Origin: Manduca sexta
Taxonomy: Eukaryota > Arthropoda > Insecta > Lepidoptera > Sphingidae
Direction: 5' to 3'
Length of the DNA stretch: 64,000 nucleotides
Assembly (NCBI RefSeq): GCF_014839805.1
Contig: NC_051140.1
Span: forward strand, 15,211,826-15,275,825
The position numbers and the translations under genes were made by a program. Below are positions 1 through 13,700 of the stretch, one piece after another. Position 1 is the first letter of the stretch. Each line of letters starts with the position of its first letter. The notes under the pieces are model-generated. The model had not been told where the DNA came from, did not search any database, and was given only the letters and a program-made list of their open reading frames with translations.

Positions 1-1543
1 ACAAATAAATAAACTAACAATCAAAGGCATGCCAGGAATGGTGAATTCTGATTAATCTTTCAAATCGAAACGTAACTCGCGCAACAGCATTCCGAGCCGG
101 CATTCCTCTGTTGAATGCAAGATAAAACATCCGCGCTGGTTATAGGGACGTTGTTTAATGACTATTAAATTAAGCCTGTTTCGTTGGATGTGTCTTTTCA
201 GCGTGTCTTTAAAGTTTCTCTCCCGGGTGAATCGGGCGTGGTTTTCATTAAGGCAAAGGGGACGCAACCGCCAGCCTCGACTCATAGGACTTTTGCCGCC
301 TACGGATAAAATATTTCCGCAAATTCTTGCCTTTATTTATTTTACGCTATTGAGATAAACCCTAATGGCGCTTTGATGTGGCTACAAGTTCAAAGTTGGA
401 ATGCGGCTTTAACTTTGGCAGGCCGTGATTGATTTTAGAAGAAATTTTTCATTGCCTAGTTGTTACGCGTTTCGTGTTATTGGTTGATAATTTTAATTGC
501 TTGTATTTCTTGACCTCCAGTGAAATAATATTGCGAAGTTATTATGAAAAGAGTTTCTTAGCTATGACCATTTGTACTGACTTTGGTTGTTGTACTTAAT
601 ACATTGCAAACTTTCAGATTATAAAAAAAACACCAAAATTCTTGCACACAAAATATCCTCATCGTTATTATTTTTTCTTCTGTTTGCCATAATAACTTGG
701 ATCATAATAATTATTTTTTATTTATTGGAAAAACGCAACAAAAATACTGGAGAAATAATATTTAATTTTTTACTTTATTTATTCACCAATCCTTTCTCGA
801 CTTCCTGGAAAACTATGATACGTAATAAAACGAAACTATTTTTTAATTAAAAAACGGAAACAAAAAATCTAATCAGCGTTCAAAAACATTGTATCTCTCC
901 TTTTTTTTTATTAACTAATAAAAGATATTGGCTTCCGGTATTCGGGCCTGTGAAAGGGATTATATTTCAAACACTCGTAACGTTTTCAATGAAACTTGAG
1001 TTTCCTGGTTTTTCTTTCTTGTTTTTGCTTGTACTAACAAAGAATTCATAACACTTGGTAATCCCCTAAAATTTTATAAATTCTATATAAAAACCTACTT
1101 TGCAAAATACGGTATTAAATACCTACCTGCCTTTTTATCAAAAAGAATCTTAAAACCAATATTTTTTCATCATAAATATAAAAATTCTTAAGTGTAGGAT
1201 GTTATTATCATAATCCCTGTCTAGACATGGCAGATGGAAATAAATAAATATTTTTTTGTGTAAATAATAATTATTGATTTCATTCGAGTAGGCACAAAAG
1301 GTTATGTAGCTATCGGAAAGGTAAACAAACTCATGTGTTTTTAAGTTTTATTTGGAAATTCTCTGAATTTCGGGTTATGTACAATTAAGAATGAAAACAA
1401 TTCAATTACATATTGATTAAAGCTGTTTTTATTGTGACCTAAATAAAATCTTTGACATATGGTCAAGGTGTTTTTTTTAATTTTAGAAAAAAAATAAATA
1501 AAAGTGAACCTAGCTTATAAATTATTACATATTGTTTGTACAG
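1..1543 (+). other. 3' part of an upstream NDST intron
   Basis: AT-rich sequence ending in the exon 1 acceptor. Exon 1 begins in mid-codon, so at least one more coding exon, with the start codon and membrane anchor, must lie further 5'. I see no exon with NDST similarity here. Open frames around 52-285 (minus) and 158-358 (plus) overlap each other and resemble no protein I know. Confidence 0.8.
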
Positions 1544-1735
1544 TTTGGTGTGGCGCGACCGAGTGCCGCGACCGCTGTCGCAGTGCTCGCTGCTCGCGTC
1601 GCAGCAGCAGGCGGCGCGCGATCACCGCTCAGACGCGCGCCTGCGCATCGACGCCAAAGTGCTCGTCATAGTCGAATCGGCGTACTCGCGCCTCGGCCGT
1701 GACATTGCCGAACTGCTTGTCGCCAACCGTATACG
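1544..1735 (+). CDS. sfl: NDST exon 1 of window (stem region and start of deacetylase domain)
   Basis: Acceptor tttgtacag before 1544 and donor gtaag at 1736. The first base completes a codon from an upstream exon outside the window, and the last two bases (CG) are completed by exon 2 (CGG, R64). It encodes residues 1-64: an Arg/Gln/Ser-rich stem stretch, then [20 protein letters not shown]. That block matches the family VLVFVESAYSQLG block, the first conserved strand of the deacetylase half. The exon is clearly more GC-rich than the flanking introns. Confidence 0.93.
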
Positions 1736-4700
1736 GTAAGCATTCAAATATTATCTTAAATGATATATAACTTATAGCCTTTCTCGATAAGTGGGCTATC
1801 CAACACTAAAATAATTTTTCAATTCAAACCAGTAGTTCCTGGGATTAGCGTGTCCAAACAAACAAACTGATTTGTTTAGGATATTTGCTGTCAACGGTCG
1901 TTTCTGCTGTCATATTGTGATAGAGCAAAAATTTGTATACACGTATCTGTATCACGTTAAATATTGTCTTCTGGGATGACAATGAAATAGTTACAATTAC
2001 ATTATTCATATTGAAGGATGTGAGATACCATAATTACTTTGAGTTTGCGGTAACCTACAAAGTGGTGCATATAAAATAAATTTACGATCTAAAGATCCTA
2101 TTAATATACAATACTTACCTCCGATCCATTCTATTGATTTAATCACATTCTAATAATCAACATTTTGTAATATTATACAGTAAAAAAACACTTTATAACC
2201 AAAACGAGAGTCTGGTAAAATATGTGATCATAAAAACATAGTAAACATTTGTATAGAGCGTGATTGGTTTATGGCTATTACGAGCTGTTTGTATAGAGTA
2301 CACTGTTTGTTTTTCCTTGTCGGGCACGCGAGAAGATCGACAGAAAACGTTGACAGCTAATATGCGGACGGGGTAAAAGTACCGCGCCTCGGGTGTGGAG
2401 CGGAACCTGTCGGGGAAAATGCTGTCGAGTGAAAAAGGCTCCTTTTCTTTAGTGAGATTTTATAGAATTTTGTCTGGTATGTGGGCGAAAATAGTTACGG
2501 CAAAGGATTTGAAACGTCACGTCAATACGAGAACATACCGATGATGCACGCGAGGCTTTAATTTTGACGGTCGTCGTGTGGTCTATGTGTATGGTGTAAA
2601 TACCCTTAAATGTGAAAATATTGCGAATTTAGGGCGATGATAAAATAACGCACTGGGACGGTGAATGAATTAGGCTTGACTATGAGCACGGCTCCGTGTT
2701 TCGTCACCGGCGTGGAAATCATATCGCGGGCACCCGCGCCGCCAGTCGTTGTAGTGAGGACGGAACGGCGTACAAAATACAGCTTCACGCGCTACAAATA
2801 CGCACTATGTGTTATAGCAGATGGCGGACACACAAAAATGTATACATACAGCATGCCAGCGCTGACCGGAATCTATAAAAACTTTACCTATATACATCTG
2901 ACGCTGTTTAGGAAGCTATTCGCCTTCAAACAAATATACGTTAATATACGCAAAACACTAAGGAATTATCTTTGTATAAATTAACACCATTCAGATACTA
3001 CGTTTAGATAACTCTAAATTAATTGTGTTATTTGGTATTTTAATTACATAGCTCTTGTCGGCTCATAATTAATTCTAAGAAATAGATAATGTTAATGTAT
3101 AAACGGGCATGATTTAAATACAAACTATAGATTTAGCTGAGAAATACCGACATATTGATTAATTAGGTATAATGATTTGTGATGTTTATAACACACAGAA
3201 CTTGGTGTTATTTTACTTGAGTTTGTTAATTGTTAAAGGTGTTTTACCGAGTTGCGAAAATATCTACTCTGGTAGTATTATTTTGAAATTGGAAACGTTT
3301 TAAAGGGGGTATTCTATACGAGCGTTAAGAGTAAATAAAAGGTTATTATTGCTGGATAGTGTTTTTGAAATAACTAAAATATTTATTCATCCTCTCTGAA
3401 CATAATGTGCCGCCAATGATAATGAAATGGAGAACATCATGTTACTATTCGCGCGGGATAGGTGAACCTATTATACCTAATTAGTGTGGAATGTGGAATT
3501 TTACTATATCGTATACAAACAATGGACATGTCCTATATTATGTACTAAATCATAATTCGGTTGCCTAGCATATTTCAAAAATTTCCACGATGAACAATTG
3601 TAATCTAGATAGGTCCTTTGTTTACAATTATTATATGTTATATCTTGTCATAAATTAGTTACCAAAGTAACCAATTTGAGGTTAAATTTCAGTCTAAATT
3701 TTTCGCTTAAACGCGAGTAAATATTTTATCCGGCTTTTGTTTTATTAGGCCTGTGTGCGTATAGATATATCTATGTTGTTTTAGATGACGCCGCACCGTG
3801 CCGCCTAGTCGGGTCATGGCACGTTTTTTGCTCTTGCTCGCTGAAAAATCGGTTTCCTCTCGAGCCTGAGTGAACTGCGCCATGCTACGTTTGCTTATGA
3901 AACGTTTGACGGGTCACGAATTAATTTTTTTCTCCGATAAATTTTATGCGTTCTCTTTTACGTTATTTTAAATTTCCCTTCGTAGTTTCGTTTTAATGTA
4001 TTGTATTTCATAATCTGTAGGTGATTATTTAGTAATTTATTTTAAAATGTAATAACTGACATCATTTTTTACAAGTTACAACTATGCCATTTAGTGTAGA
4101 TATTGAATTTAATGTTATATATATAATTATCATGTGTATTAATTATTATTGTATTAAACTTGTTGGTATGATACCTACACACCAGTTTTTTTATTTGTTG
4201 CGGGATATCGATATTGAAAATCGAAAACAATTTTTTTAAATCGATTTATATTGTTTTAATTGTAATTATTGATGCCGCCGGGAGATATATTGTATTTATG
4301 TATTTTATCCGAGATAATGCGTGACATCTCGTGACCACATATTGAGCCATATATGTAATCATTGGGAATACCTAAAAACTATCCATGTTCGATAACATAA
4401 TGAATTAAACTTTTTTAATATTGTGCATTAAAGACCTACTATTTCATCTTTATATTTATAACTATGACGATCGTCTGGGTTGCCTGTTCAACTCTCAATT
4501 AATACACTATCACTCGCTAAATATATAATTAAGACTATAACATTTATTTGTCATATTTTTGAAATAGTTATAAATATATATTTTATTAATATTTTATCAA
4601 AGTCTGCACACGAAACCGGAGATATAAATTAAAAAGAGAAGAAGAAATGTGAAAGATTTCCTTCAGCTATAGCACAGAGAGGTATTTATTGTAAACATAG

Positions 4701-7700
4701 CTATTGTAATTAATAAGGTTTACGAATATGATATAATAAGAAGATATCTTCCTATCCTAGGTTAATGAGCGGGTTTGGTTGAACATGTTCGACTGCTTTA
4801 CAAATTTTATTTTTACTAGATACATTACCGAGGCCCATTGCCTACAACCATTTTACTCTGTTTAAATAATTCTTTTTATTATATTTTCCCTAGCCTCTAT
4901 TGCTTTTCCTAAAGCCGGCAACATATTGCTGTTGCTTTTGGTATTTCAGGTGTTTCTGAACGGTTTAGATCGTCTATGAAGTGACTCATTTGCTCGATTT
5001 ATGAATTATCTTTCGAAGTAAACTGTATCTTAATTAAATCATATATAACAGTCACAGATATAAGAATCTCTTTTAGTCTAAACTTTACATTCTTATTACA
5101 TATTCATAACGCATTAGCAACACAACCATCTAATTGAAATTAATTATCAAAATTCATATAACGGTCCCGGCGGCAACATAAAATGGAGGCAAAGTTGACA
5201 CAAAATGTTTGTTGCTTCACTCGTATAGAAGTGCCACTGTGGACGTAAATGTATTTATACACTTCATAATAAAAACACCTAAGTTGTTAGGGGTGTGGTG
5301 TAACATTTGATATTACATGTAGTCATGCGTCGAAGCGGTAGATTTAGTAGCAGCGAGCGCATTCGTAATACGCTGTATCAACAGACTTGTTTACGTTTCT
5401 CTAAGGCAAGGAGTTATTGAACATGCATGCATTAAGCTTCTTACGTCTAATATTCGATGACGTTATCCAAGATTTTCGAATATATTGTTCACGTTTCGTA
5501 GTAGGTATTTAATATTTCTCATAGACTGATATATACAAAAATGCGTACAAAAATGTTTGAGCTTAAGTTGTGTAAGAATGTCGATTACTAAGAAATACCA
5601 AAGGAATTTCTAATGTATAATTAATTAATTATTCTCAAAAGTTTCTCAAATATTTTGTTCCTCAATTAAGTCGTGTACCGTGTTACGAAAGTCTTTATGA
5701 AATCACGCTGGAACAACCGACAGTCGGGAACAAAAGAACCGAGCGAGCCGAGGACGCAAACTGAATTCTAAAAATTAACGAGTGTTTCGCTATACTAATT
5801 CTAACATTATAAATCCGCTGACCCAAATAGTCGAGTAAGCTATGTAACCTCGGCCCGGTAATGCATTGCGCTTAATTAGCGCATAATTTGGAAACACGTT
5901 AAGTTCTGTACGTGTACGTCGAGCCACTGTAAACTTCATTAAACGTATACGCGAGGTGACAGCTGAGTCGCAAATGTGGCAGCGGTTGAAAAGCTTCGAA
6001 GCGCGACTCATCCACAGTCGGTGAGTCGTTGCGGTGACAGTTAGTTAGTTAGTAGTGCCATTAGAGGCGAGGCCGCGGCATCCCGACGCTATCTCACCCC
6101 CCTGCCTACTACATGAATGCTCGTTTGTGCTGGAACGAGTTAATATCGAGTAATTAGTGCGTTTTGATAACGTTTTATTTAACGTTATGCCAAGATAAAG
6201 CGAGCTATACTGACGTAACACTAGTGTTAAACTTTATTGGTTGTATAAAATTTTCATGGTAGTCTTTTATTTGTTTTAAAAATAAAACCTTCGTCCAGTT
6301 TTCTTAACATATGTATTTAATTCATGGTTAATATAAGCCTGTATAGCGGAAGGGATAGGCAGGAAAAAACTATCTACTGCACCCACAATTTTTGCCTTAT
6401 TTTCGTTCCATTATGCGATTAAGGATAAGGCTATTGTGCTAATGGCGTCAAATTCAAACCCCGGGTAACTAAAGTGTGGCATCGAGTTGTTGATTGTCCC
6501 AACTGTAAAATGGAACCCAGAAGCTGACACGTTATACAGCCATAATACCACCTCAAGACTGATGAAATGATTAGGTGTAATAAATGAATTTAATAAACCG
6601 TACCGTAATAAAATATGATTACTATAATTATTATAATATGGATGATATCTGATAGCCTTGTACAAGTTTTATTGTAGCAAATTATGTTTTCATTAAATCA
6701 ACAAATTATTACAAATTTTGATATCGCATGTCGTTTATAATGGATGTCAGTCATAATTTACTTAACAAATTCACGACGTGACAACACTATACAGATTATT
6801 GTAGAATTGTTTACAGACTTATCACTATTGTTGTAATTGTTCACGTACGTTAGTTACAGCTCGATAAAGTTTTAAACAGCCTTTATGGACTGCAATGGAG
6901 AAGGCTGGGGTTTAAAGTAATTCGATTGTGCGCCAGATAACTCTGTTTGAGAGAATTTTTCACATTCTGTTTATGTACTTTGAAGTAATATATCTCTGGC
7001 TGACTATTACAAGGACTTATGGTGATTTTTAGTTATATCGGAATAAGTTTACTTAAAAATTTTCATGTTCGTTAAAATTTTGAAAAGACAAAGTCATGGT
7101 GGTCCCTTTATTTGTATTTCGGGATTATTGGAAAGATTTGCTAATAAAAAAACTGTGCAAAAAATATAACATAGAAATTGTAATAGTGAGTCAGCGATAT
7201 GTCACTAAAAATAAAGGTATCTATTTAAACTGTACCTAAATATCGTTATTGTTGTTTAAGTAATCTTGAAAGATAATAATTAATGTAGTTATAATTAGTA
7301 TTTACATTATTGTATGTACAAAAATGCAATTAAGAATCCAAACACCAACGCACGGTCGAATATTAAATGTAATCAGCAATGTTATACAACGCGGGCTCAA
7401 CTACCTTGGAAGTTCATAAATTTACGTCTAGTTAATTGCAAACAGCTAAATCTCTCAACGTTGCTGTCGGCAGGTTTTTGGATTTTATAAATATTCGGTA
7501 AATATTTCCATTGTTTAGCAACACCCTGCGTAATTATACAGGAGTGTCAACGGGAACTGACGTTGTCCTTAGGGGAGACGGAGTCGCACGGCGCGCCACG
7601 CTCCCTTTTATTGAACTCGCTCGTGCCACCTTATCGCGAATTAGCCCTTGTCGCATTCAGTTCACGGACAAAATAGGCCGTTTCGCGCGCTCTAATTTAA

Positions 7701-10700
7701 ACCGAGCGCCCTCTCATTTAATGACAGGACACTAATTAAGATAATTAGAAACATGTTAGCGCAAACGGAACGTTGACACAATGCTTGCCGAAATACAGTC
7801 ATCGCGCTTTCAGAGCGATATCGATTCTAAATAAATCCGGCGAGTATAATTTGGTCAGCGCGCAGAGTTTTGAAGTTGTGGCTATCGGTTAATATGAGTG
7901 GAGGCACGTAAAATAGTTAACGAGTAGACGGTGCATTGGACAGCTTGCCTACCTGCGCTATATGCAGTACATGCTATTTGCAAGTCGCCATTAACTCCAG
8001 ACTCGATCTGGAGTGCTCACGGCCTGCCAAATTGAAACGGGGACCTTAACTGGAGCAAAATGAAAGGTCGCCTCTCGATACTTTTGCGCTACTTACTACT
8101 CTTTTTTCACCTACCCGTCGGTGCATTTTTCTATTTCGAGTGGCTAGTATTGCACTTGGATACTTGTCAGATTTCACCAATACCGATGAAATTGGGTGCT
8201 TTTGATTGAAAATTGGAAAGTATTCTAAAAGACCGAGTTTGGACAATTCAATTTTCGATATTGCCAATCAACTGCGAACGCCAATTCTATGTTTGACGCG
8301 GGCGATCGTCAGCGGTTCCTGTTTAAACTATACAATTTTATGACAAGGGTCGACCCTTATTGGCTTGATTAGTATCTATCTGAAGCTATTAATTTGTATT
8401 TTGAATATTGTTGTTTCAATGGTTGAACACTGTAATGGCTTAAAAACTGATATTAAAATCTAAATGGACAGCGTTCAATTCAAATTCAAGGAAAAGGTTA
8501 CCTTATTAACTATAAAAGGACGGTTTAATTGTCTATAAAACAACAATAACTGATGGAAGTTAATTGTGTAACCACTGTTCGAAACAACGTCGAAGTAATG
8601 ATATAAGTATAGTTTATAGACGCTCTTTGAGTTGATTTTAATTATGGAAATTGCCTAAAACACTTGGCGAGTGTCTTATAAATTTAGTCTTTCTAATTAA
8701 TTGCAAACGACGACATTTGGAATCTGAAATTTGGTTAGTGTAGCGGAGATATGAAAGTGCACACTGAGAAATGTGTCCAATATCGAAATGGCTTGCATCG
8801 CAAGTCCCGATACCGCGTCTATAATAGTTGCTAACTAAGTGTTCCACATGGCAGAGAGCGCAGGCAGCCTCTTTACCTTCACCGTATTGATCTCGTATAA
8901 CCGGCACGCTCATCTACGGCAAAACTGAATGCCTTTGTAATTATTTCACTTCTACATACTTAGTACGTTTAGTTGTACCTTTTAAAGTGCTTCCTGGAAC
9001 ACAATGGAGTGCAAATAAAGTGCATTCCTATCTGAACGGTCGCAGATCTTTTGATGTGCTTTATTTGTTCCTATTTCGTTATTGATCTTTCGTCTAAGTA
9101 TATTTGAAATGCCTTTGTTATGAATATGTTACTGGTTTATTCCTATACATTTCCTTTAGCAAAGTATAAAGTTACATTTATGTATTATAACATTTTATTA
9201 TATTTCATATTGCTTCTTCTATATTTATAAGTCCATCATCATCATTTTGAAACAGGTACAAATTGGAGGTGGCTGGCAAAAGTCTGCCAGTGTTGACCAC
9301 CCTGGACAAAGGTCGGTACGGGGTCATCGTGTTCGAGTCGCTGTCCAAGTACGCCAACATGGACAAGTGGAATCGCGAGCTGCTCGACAAATACTGTCGC
9401 GAGTACTCGGTCGGGGTGGTGGGGTTCGCCACGCCCAGCGAGGAGACCCTAGTCGGAGCTCAACTCAAAGGATCTCCACTCTTCATGCATACTAATTTAA
9501 GACTGAAGGTAAGTTTTATAGTAAAGTGTAAAGCAAGTACGTTTCTGTGTTACGTGCGATTTTAAGATTTTACGAGTGAATCATGTATTGGTATCGACAA
9601 TCGATATTGAACTATTACGTTTAACTTGTGGGGGTTTTCGTATTGAACAAATAAAACAGGCACGGTTACTCGGTATTAGAATTAGAATCACGGGATGGAA
9701 TGTACTATGTAAGCTCGGCGTAATTTAGTGTACCTTTTGCACCCACCCTACTTATATATCTAGAGAAAGGCGTTTTTATATCCCTACTATTTATATTTAT
9801 TCAGCTGATTAATGATATCGTTTTATCAACAGGACGCAACACTTAATTCAGCGTCGCCGGTGCTGCGACTGTCTCGTGCCGGCGAGACCGCGTGGGGGCC
9901 GCTGCCCGGCGACCACTGGGCGGTGTTCAGAGCCAACAGTTCCACCTATGAGCCGGTCGCCTGGGCTCTAAGGCAGAACGAGTATGGATCTGACGGTAAG
10001 AACGTTCATCGTATTTAGTGGTATTTGCTGTGTGTCACAAATTATCAACTATTTTGGGACGTGGATCACTTTTCGCAATCACCGAATACGCCTGCTTAAG
10101 GATTAAATGCACAATAGCATTCTACTCTGGTTAGTAAATCTTTGGTTAAAAAAAATTAATAATTATTATTAATAATCGTCCCAACGAAAATTCAATATCA
10201 TCGTAAGCGAAATCCGTTGAATCCAGACACTAGTTACGTGTTACATTCTTTAACCACCAAGATTGTAGAGAGCTGCTAACTAAGCCCAGAAGCCGTCTCT
10301 CTTCTCATAAGTACTGTAATATCTTGGACCCGGCCGGAACCGTCGGCAGGAACGAACGGGGCTTACAACAGATTAGACGAAATGAAGACGAAGGGCACCG
10401 ACTTGAGTGGTTAAACACGCTGTTATAAATAAATGTCTGTCTATAATTTAGGCCGTGGCACGGTAATTGTGCGAGTTAGTAACGCGCTCTACGTAGTTTA
10501 TTAGCTCTCAGGGAGTAAATAATGAGTTTATATATAAATGGAGATAATCTGAATTATATTTAGAAGTAGTGTTAAGTTGAATATATATTATATTTTATTC
10601 ATCTGTTTGCATTCTACCCTCGTTGTCAGATGACCTTTGGCATAATACTTGGATCACCTCTCAGGAAGGGGAGCATCGGTTAATTAATGGTCAAAGTTAT

Positions 10701-13700
10701 GATTCTTGGAACTTTGCGGCCATTAACGAGCGTAAACTAGTAAACAAAAAATCCGGTCAAGTGCGATGCGGTTTCGCGCGTCGATGGAAGGGTTCCGTAG
10801 TCAACTCTTATTCTATATGAATTGATATTTGTCCAAATAATATGTTATTATTCATATATTCTACACGATACCTATTAGATAAAAAAATATTCAGACTTTC
10901 CTTTACAGACTGATATACAAAAGGCGTAGGCTTAGTAATATGATTATATTTACTCTATAATGTAATGTAAGGTAGGTATACCAATGAGTATGCTATCCTA
11001 AAAATAAAAATTCCTAAGTATTTACAAAAAACATTTGTGAATGAATATTTGCGTTAGGATTAAACGTTGGTTTGCATAAAACAACACAATCGTGAGACTA
11101 TTCTGAATCTATTTGGATTCAACGCGCGATATGTGACGCACTTGTAAAATTAGCGTTCAATAATCGCACATTAGCAATTGCGTGCCTTTCGTATGACTAC
11201 ACTTTAAGCGAAACCATTTCATTCTTTTTCATGCTCACGATTAGATTTTACTCATCGTGAACTCACCCTAAGTAAACACATTTGTCGGTCTGGTTTCGTG
11301 TTTGTTAAACATTGATGCAATATCGATAAATTGGAAAATGTATCGATACTATTATTAGCGTCCATCGACAGTATACGTGCATTTCATTGGTCGGTACAGT
11401 AATAACGATTGTTCGTTGACAATTCCATCGATTAATCCAATGGATGCTTAAATATTGATGCACAGTCAGTTCTGTCTGATGGTTATACGATGGAATAGGT
11501 TCAATGATATTGGCATAATATGCTGCGAAAATATCGATCACATAAATTATTTGTTGCATAACGATATTGAATGTGATATGTTTTCATTAAATAACTCTTA
11601 TTGTTAAAGGCAAGTAAATACACGCTTAGGCTTGATATGTATATCAAAAATCACATTGTACGACAAATCAGTATAAGCCTTTTCTTGCTTTATTTAATGA
11701 AAATACACACTCATGTCTTTTATTACTTATTATTACCAAGGCATGAGTGAAGTGAAGGCGCCCACTTTTTACGGTGTGTATCGCGCCCATTATATTGTAC
11801 GGGGGCGAGCCTTTTGCCATATCGATAATAAAAAAAAAACAGTGTCACACTTTGCTCGACCCGGGGAATGATCCCGAGACCACAGCACTATTAACGTACT
11901 GTAATATAACTACGCCACTGAAGCAGTCTGAGTATTTTTCCTGCATCAGGTAAAATTTACTTTGCTTAATTTGTCACGTACGGCACATGTTTAGCATATA
12001 TTGTACTTATTTCAATAAGCATTCCAAGACATATTAAATCTACTGCCATTTAAATCTCGAAATGTTATGTCTCGAGTGATCCATTATATTGTCGGTGGGT
12101 GTTTTAAAATGGCAACCGTCGTTAGCCACACAAAAACTCCGAGAAAGGCCTAAATTTTCGGCACAAGTCTTGTTACTATACCAGGCTAACATGATGTGGA
12201 CAGAGTTCATGTACAATCTTTTGATGTAAAAGCAACCCTTTTGCCTCGAAGCGCTTACCTACACTTAGATATCTCTTTGATATCATGAGGCATTTCAGAT
12301 GATACAGTGAGAACACAGTTATAGACCGGCGGGTTTTTCGTCGAACGTTGTAACAATTTATTGCTCAGTATTTTATATATAAATGAATATAAGGTACGAC
12401 TGAGAGAAGACGCAATTGTAAGTCTTATATCTAATTACATAAGAGATTGTCCTTATGTGGTATTGATAACGAATAATGACATTCAATTCCACGACACATA
12501 CTAAAATTAAATATTTTCAAATAACGCCAATGTTTGCTGTGAGAATCGAATTCACAGTTGTTCTTTTGTATCTCTACGTCTACTATAAGCAACCAGCTGT
12601 TTATATTTTCAATGCACGAATAATACATGTTTGCTATGAGGTTTGAAATAATGATTTAAGGTATAAGAAATATATCAGTCCTATATTATATACTGCCCCA
12701 ACTCTCAACACCCATCACAGGGTACGGAGACCCTTATTACTTCTCAGTAATACTTACTCGTCGAGCAGCGTCGTGGACAAAGCCTTATACTTTCTTTCGA
12801 GTCTTTGTCCACAACGTTACCTTAGCATGTTAATAGACTTCACATGATTGTGTGTGTCTTCATATGAAGTATTGTCAAGTTTAAAGGACTTTTCGCTGTA
12901 TGCTCCTTTAAATTTATAAATTGTTTGACACGTGCCTAGAACATGTATTTAGACCTGCGTCTCAACAGACAGTACCACTCCCCAACGGACTATTGTCACT
13001 TTAGCTTAATAATGTCAAAATGATTTCTCTAGGGAGTATTCTCCGCCATCATCATAATATAATGAATAATTTAATAATATTATAAATTTTACTCTTAATA
13101 CATTAATACATAAATAAAAACAACATAATTAATTGAAATTAGTGTATATATTTCTGAAATCTGCGTTAAATCAACCATCATTATTTACACTTCCATTCAC
13201 CAATATATTTAACTCGTTCACACGTCCAATCTGACATCTGAATTCATAATGATTTATGACTAAAAACGTTATATAATACATTTTCAACTCTCCTTCCGTA
13301 ACTATTTGATTCAAATAATTTAATAAAAGTAGTAACAGCATTAGAGATTACGCACGCGTTACGGATCACCTCTAATGGTGGTTCGGTATAACGTTGATTA
13401 ATATTAATCATGCGCCGTCATAGTAGCCTAATTAATGGAAGGAATTCCATAACACTCACATTGATTCCGGCCAATCTATTCTGGAATTTATCAGGGTAAT
13501 ATTTTCTACCGCGCGTTCCCTGTAATACTTATTTACGGAGATATTCACACGGCGCGCACACTGTTTTTATTAATCATTCAACACGCATAAGCAATGTGCT
13601 GAATGATTAAATAAATACACACGCCGTATTGGACGTTAGTTATGTGTTGCAGCTAATATCAACTCTATTATATATGTGTGTATATGTGTACGTTTGAATA

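Noticed and set aside
52..358. Overlapping minus- and plus-strand open frames at the window start, considered as the missing NDST N-terminus
   Set aside because: Neither has a hydrophobic anchor of the expected kind leading in frame and phase into exon 1, and no suitable donor joins them to 1544.
2661..2984. 107-codon plus-strand open frame
   Set aside because: No similarity to a known family. Its front half overlaps another frame on the opposite strand, as GC-richer patches often do.
7994..8014. Perfect 8-bp hairpin with a 5-nt loop
   Set aside because: Too short to stand out against chance in 64 kb, and no context supports a function.
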